Origin: Chitinophaga vietnamensis
GTDB lineage: Bacteria; Bacteroidota; Bacteroidia; Chitinophagales; Chitinophagaceae
Assembly (NCBI RefSeq): GCF_902167635.1
Contig: NZ_CABHMS010000007.1
Span: forward strand, 186,001-250,000
DNA length: 64,000 bases
Direction: 5' to 3'
Under the pieces are notes generated by a model that had not been told where the DNA came from, did not search any database, and was given only the letters and a program-made list of their open reading frames with translations. Positions within the stretch are counted from its first letter, which is position 1; each line of letters starts with the position of its first letter. The translations under genes and the position numbers were made by a program. Shown here in pieces: positions 62,438 through 64,000 of this stretch.

Positions 62438-63253
62438 ATGAAATACTGCGAGATCATTCCCGGAGATCAGTTGAAGCCTTACGTCAAGTGCTACTACACC
62501 TTCGAGTCCTACGCCAACGTAGAACTGGATGATACCGTATTTCCCGGGGGCCATATGGAGATCATCTTCAACCTGGGAGAAGGCAAATGGCAGTCGTCTG
62601 TAAATGATACCTACTATACTACCCCGCCGGTAGAACTATGGGGCAAACTTACCCAGCCCCTTCCCGTAAAATCGCTCGGCAAGCACCGGATGCTCGGTAT
62701 CCGCTTCCATGCGCATTCTGCGGCCTATTTCCTGCAAGATGAGATCTCACAGTTCAATAACCAGGTAGCCGATCTGCGCGACCTGCTCGGTGAACCAGTG
62801 CGCACACTGCATGCGCAATTACTGGAAGCTGTGAGTCTTGATGCGCGTATACAACTCATCGAAAAATTCCTGCTCAAACGATTGGCACAACAGGAAGGCA
62901 AGATGAACCATCTGGCCATGATCGGCCAGATCATCCGCGAGATGCAGCAAAGCGATAGCCAGGATCATATTGAAAGCATTGCTGCACGCTATCGCCTCTC
63001 CTCCCGTTATCTCCGCAAACTGTTCCTGCAATATACCGGTGTAAGCCCGAAGCTATACAATAAGATTAACCGCTTCCAGCATAGCTTGCAACTGATCACT
63101 GCCAACAGGTCTTCCCTTACTTCCATCACTTACGACTGCGGTTATTTCGATCAATCGCATTTCATCCGCGATTTCAAAACATTTGCAGGCATCACCCCTT
63201 CTGATTACTCACTGAACGCCTCTCCCGTATCGCAGGCAATAGCAGGTCATTAA
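62438..63253 (+). CDS. AraC-family regulator with DUF6597-type N-terminus
   Basis: The start at 62438 gives 271 residues; the longer open frame (61 codons more) overlaps the divergent GNAT gene and is not credible. N-terminus: IPGDQLKPYVKCYYTFESYA and the block PGGHMEIIFNLGEGKW. The AraC helix-turn-helix domain reads IAARYRLSSRYLRKLFLQYT and TYDCGYFDQSHFIRDFKTFA. It is 69 bp upstream of the PEP mutase-family gene, a likely target. Confidence 0.9.
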   Translation: MKYCEIIPGDQLKPYVKCYYTFESYANVELDDTVFPGGHMEIIFNLGEGKWQSSVNDTYYTTPPVELWGKLTQPLPVKSLGKHRMLGIRFHAHSAAYFLQDEISQFNNQVADLRDLLGEPVRTLHAQLLEAVSLDARIQLIEKFLLKRLAQQEGKMNHLAMIGQIIREMQQSDSQDHIESIAARYRLSSRYLRKLFLQYTGVSPKLYNKINRFQHSLQLITANRSSLTSITYDCGYFDQSHFIRDFKTFAGITPSDYSLNASPVSQAIAGH

Positions 63254-63322
63254 ATTGTTCCGTTTTATACAATTTGCGCTGCCGCACCCAGGCTACTTTT
63301 GTAGTGTTAAAACTACAAGATC

Positions 63323-64000
63323 ATGTTTTCCAAATTTGAACAATTCAAACACCTGCATACAGCGCCGGGGCTACTCGTATTACCCAACGCCTGGAATGCA
63401 AAGAGCGCACAGGTTTTCCAGGATGCCGGCGCTAAAGCCGTAGCCACTTCCAGCATGGCGGTAGCCAACAGTCTGGGCTATGACGACGGAGAAGCGATGT
63501 CCTTCGATGAATATCTTTTTATCGTCAAGAGGATATTATCCGCAGTAGATATTCCTGTATCGGTAGATATAGAGATGGGGTACGGCCATACGAAAGAGGA
63601 AATTTACGACCACATCGCTACGCTGGCACAATTGGGTGTGGCGGGTATCAACATCGAAGACTCACAGCTCAGTGATGGCGCCCGCAGCTTGCAAGCTGCC
63701 GAAACGTTTGCGGCCAATATCTCTTACATCAAAGAACAGCTCACAGCCGCGCAGCTGGCCATTTTCATCAATATCCGCTGCGATACTTATATTTTAAATG
63801 TAGATCATAAACAAGCTGCCACGCAGCAACGACTGGCGCTCTACGAACACACAGGCGCCGATGGTATTTTCCTGCCTTGTATTACAGCGCCGGAAGATAT
63901 CGCCGCCGCTGTAAAGGCCACCACGCTACCCCTGAATGTGATGTGCATTCCCGGCCTGCCCGATTTCCAGACCTTACAGCAACTGGGCGTGAAACGCGCC
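63323..64000 (+). CDS. Isocitrate lyase/PEP mutase-family protein, 5' part
   Basis: The reading frame is open to the window end: 226 residues with no stop, beginning MFSKFEQFKHLHTAPGLLVL. The family pattern is clear: LPNAWNAKSAQVFQDAGAKA, VSVDIEMGYGHTKEEI (Asp-x-Glu-x-Gly metal loop), GINIEDSQLSDG, INIRCDTYIL and GADGIFLPCIT. Such enzymes use PEP-mutase-like TIM barrels for phosphonopyruvate, methylisocitrate or oxaloacetate-type reactions. The substrate is not evident. Confidence 0.85.
   Translation, partial: MFSKFEQFKHLHTAPGLLVLPNAWNAKSAQVFQDAGAKAVATSSMAVANSLGYDDGEAMSFDEYLFIVKRILSAVDIPVSVDIEMGYGHTKEEIYDHIATLAQLGVAGINIEDSQLSDGARSLQAAETFAANISYIKEQLTAAQLAIFINIRCDTYILNVDHKQAATQQRLALYEHTGADGIFLPCITAPEDIAAAVKATTLPLNVMCIPGLPDFQTLQQLGVKRA

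Overview
The window looks like a chromosomal segment of a Bacteroidota bacterium close to Chitinophaga (Chitinophagaceae). Supporting signs are three large TonB-dependent receptors with carboxypeptidase-regulatory-like N-termini, a type IX secretion (T9SS) C-terminal sorting signal, many short lipoproteins, AraC/LytTR/Crp-type regulators with Bacteroidota relatives, Bacteroidota-style RHS proteins, and small Cys-rich RiPP precursors with a KL-L-IKVA-LS leader. Genes are dense, most lie on the minus strand, and no rRNA, tRNA, phage or insertion sequence was recognised. Layout. 1-4.8 kb: the end of a TetR regulator, a VOC protein with a perfect TetR-like operator, a probably frameshifted secreted protein, an SDR/AraC pair, an ADP-ribosylation/crystallin J1-like protein and a DbpA-like RNA helicase. 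4.8-15 kb: a siderophore-type TonB receptor, a GH5-like glycosidase, then an operon of TonB receptor, beta-helix lipoprotein and diheme cytochrome next to a membrane LytTR regulator. 15-18.6 kb: small membrane proteins (one frameshifted) and an SRPBCC-EVE-MarR operon with a palindromic operator. 18.7-28.6 kb: a four-gene RHS polymorphic-toxin locus, in transcription order a coiled-coil/outer-membrane-barrel protein, a large YD-repeat shell protein, an RHS protein with a JAMM-motif (JAB-like) toxin tip, and a lipoprotein that is the likely immunity partner. 29.2-33.6 kb: a subclass B1 metallo-beta-lactamase coupled to a serine beta-lactamase-family hydrolase, a Tat-exported DinB protein, an RNase Z-like hydrolase and GAPDH. 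33.6-41 kb: regulator-rich housekeeping (GlxA-, HxlR-, Crp- and AraC-type) with an imine-reductase-like enzyme, an HtrA-like protease and small membrane proteins. 41.5-48.8 kb: an acyltransferase-like membrane protein, an AI-2E family transporter, a T9SS-exported PL6 polysaccharide lyase, a GntP permease and a hydroxyisobutyrate-dehydrogenase-like enzyme. 48.8-57.4 kb: Lrp regulator/aminotransferase pair, Crp regulator, and a TonB receptor operon with two surface lipoproteins. 57.6-60.8 kb: a glutamic-peptidase-like lectin lipoprotein, three tandem RiPP precursor genes on a repeated ~300-bp unit with no modification enzymes beside them, and an array of 51-bp repeats. 60.8-64 kb: alpha/beta hydrolase, GNAT, AraC regulator and a cut-off PEP mutase/isocitrate lyase-family enzyme. 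Three families of non-coding repeats run through the window: large inverted repeats (~190-255 bp, three copies, each ending at the stop codon of a gene); a short GAAGCGCT palindrome (five copies, two nested at the centre of large inverted repeats); and a GCCCC-TACG-GGGC palindrome family found in three clusters including the 51-bp array. The two best candidates for something undescribed are the RHS/JAB locus with its own barrel protein and the orphan triple RiPP precursor cluster.
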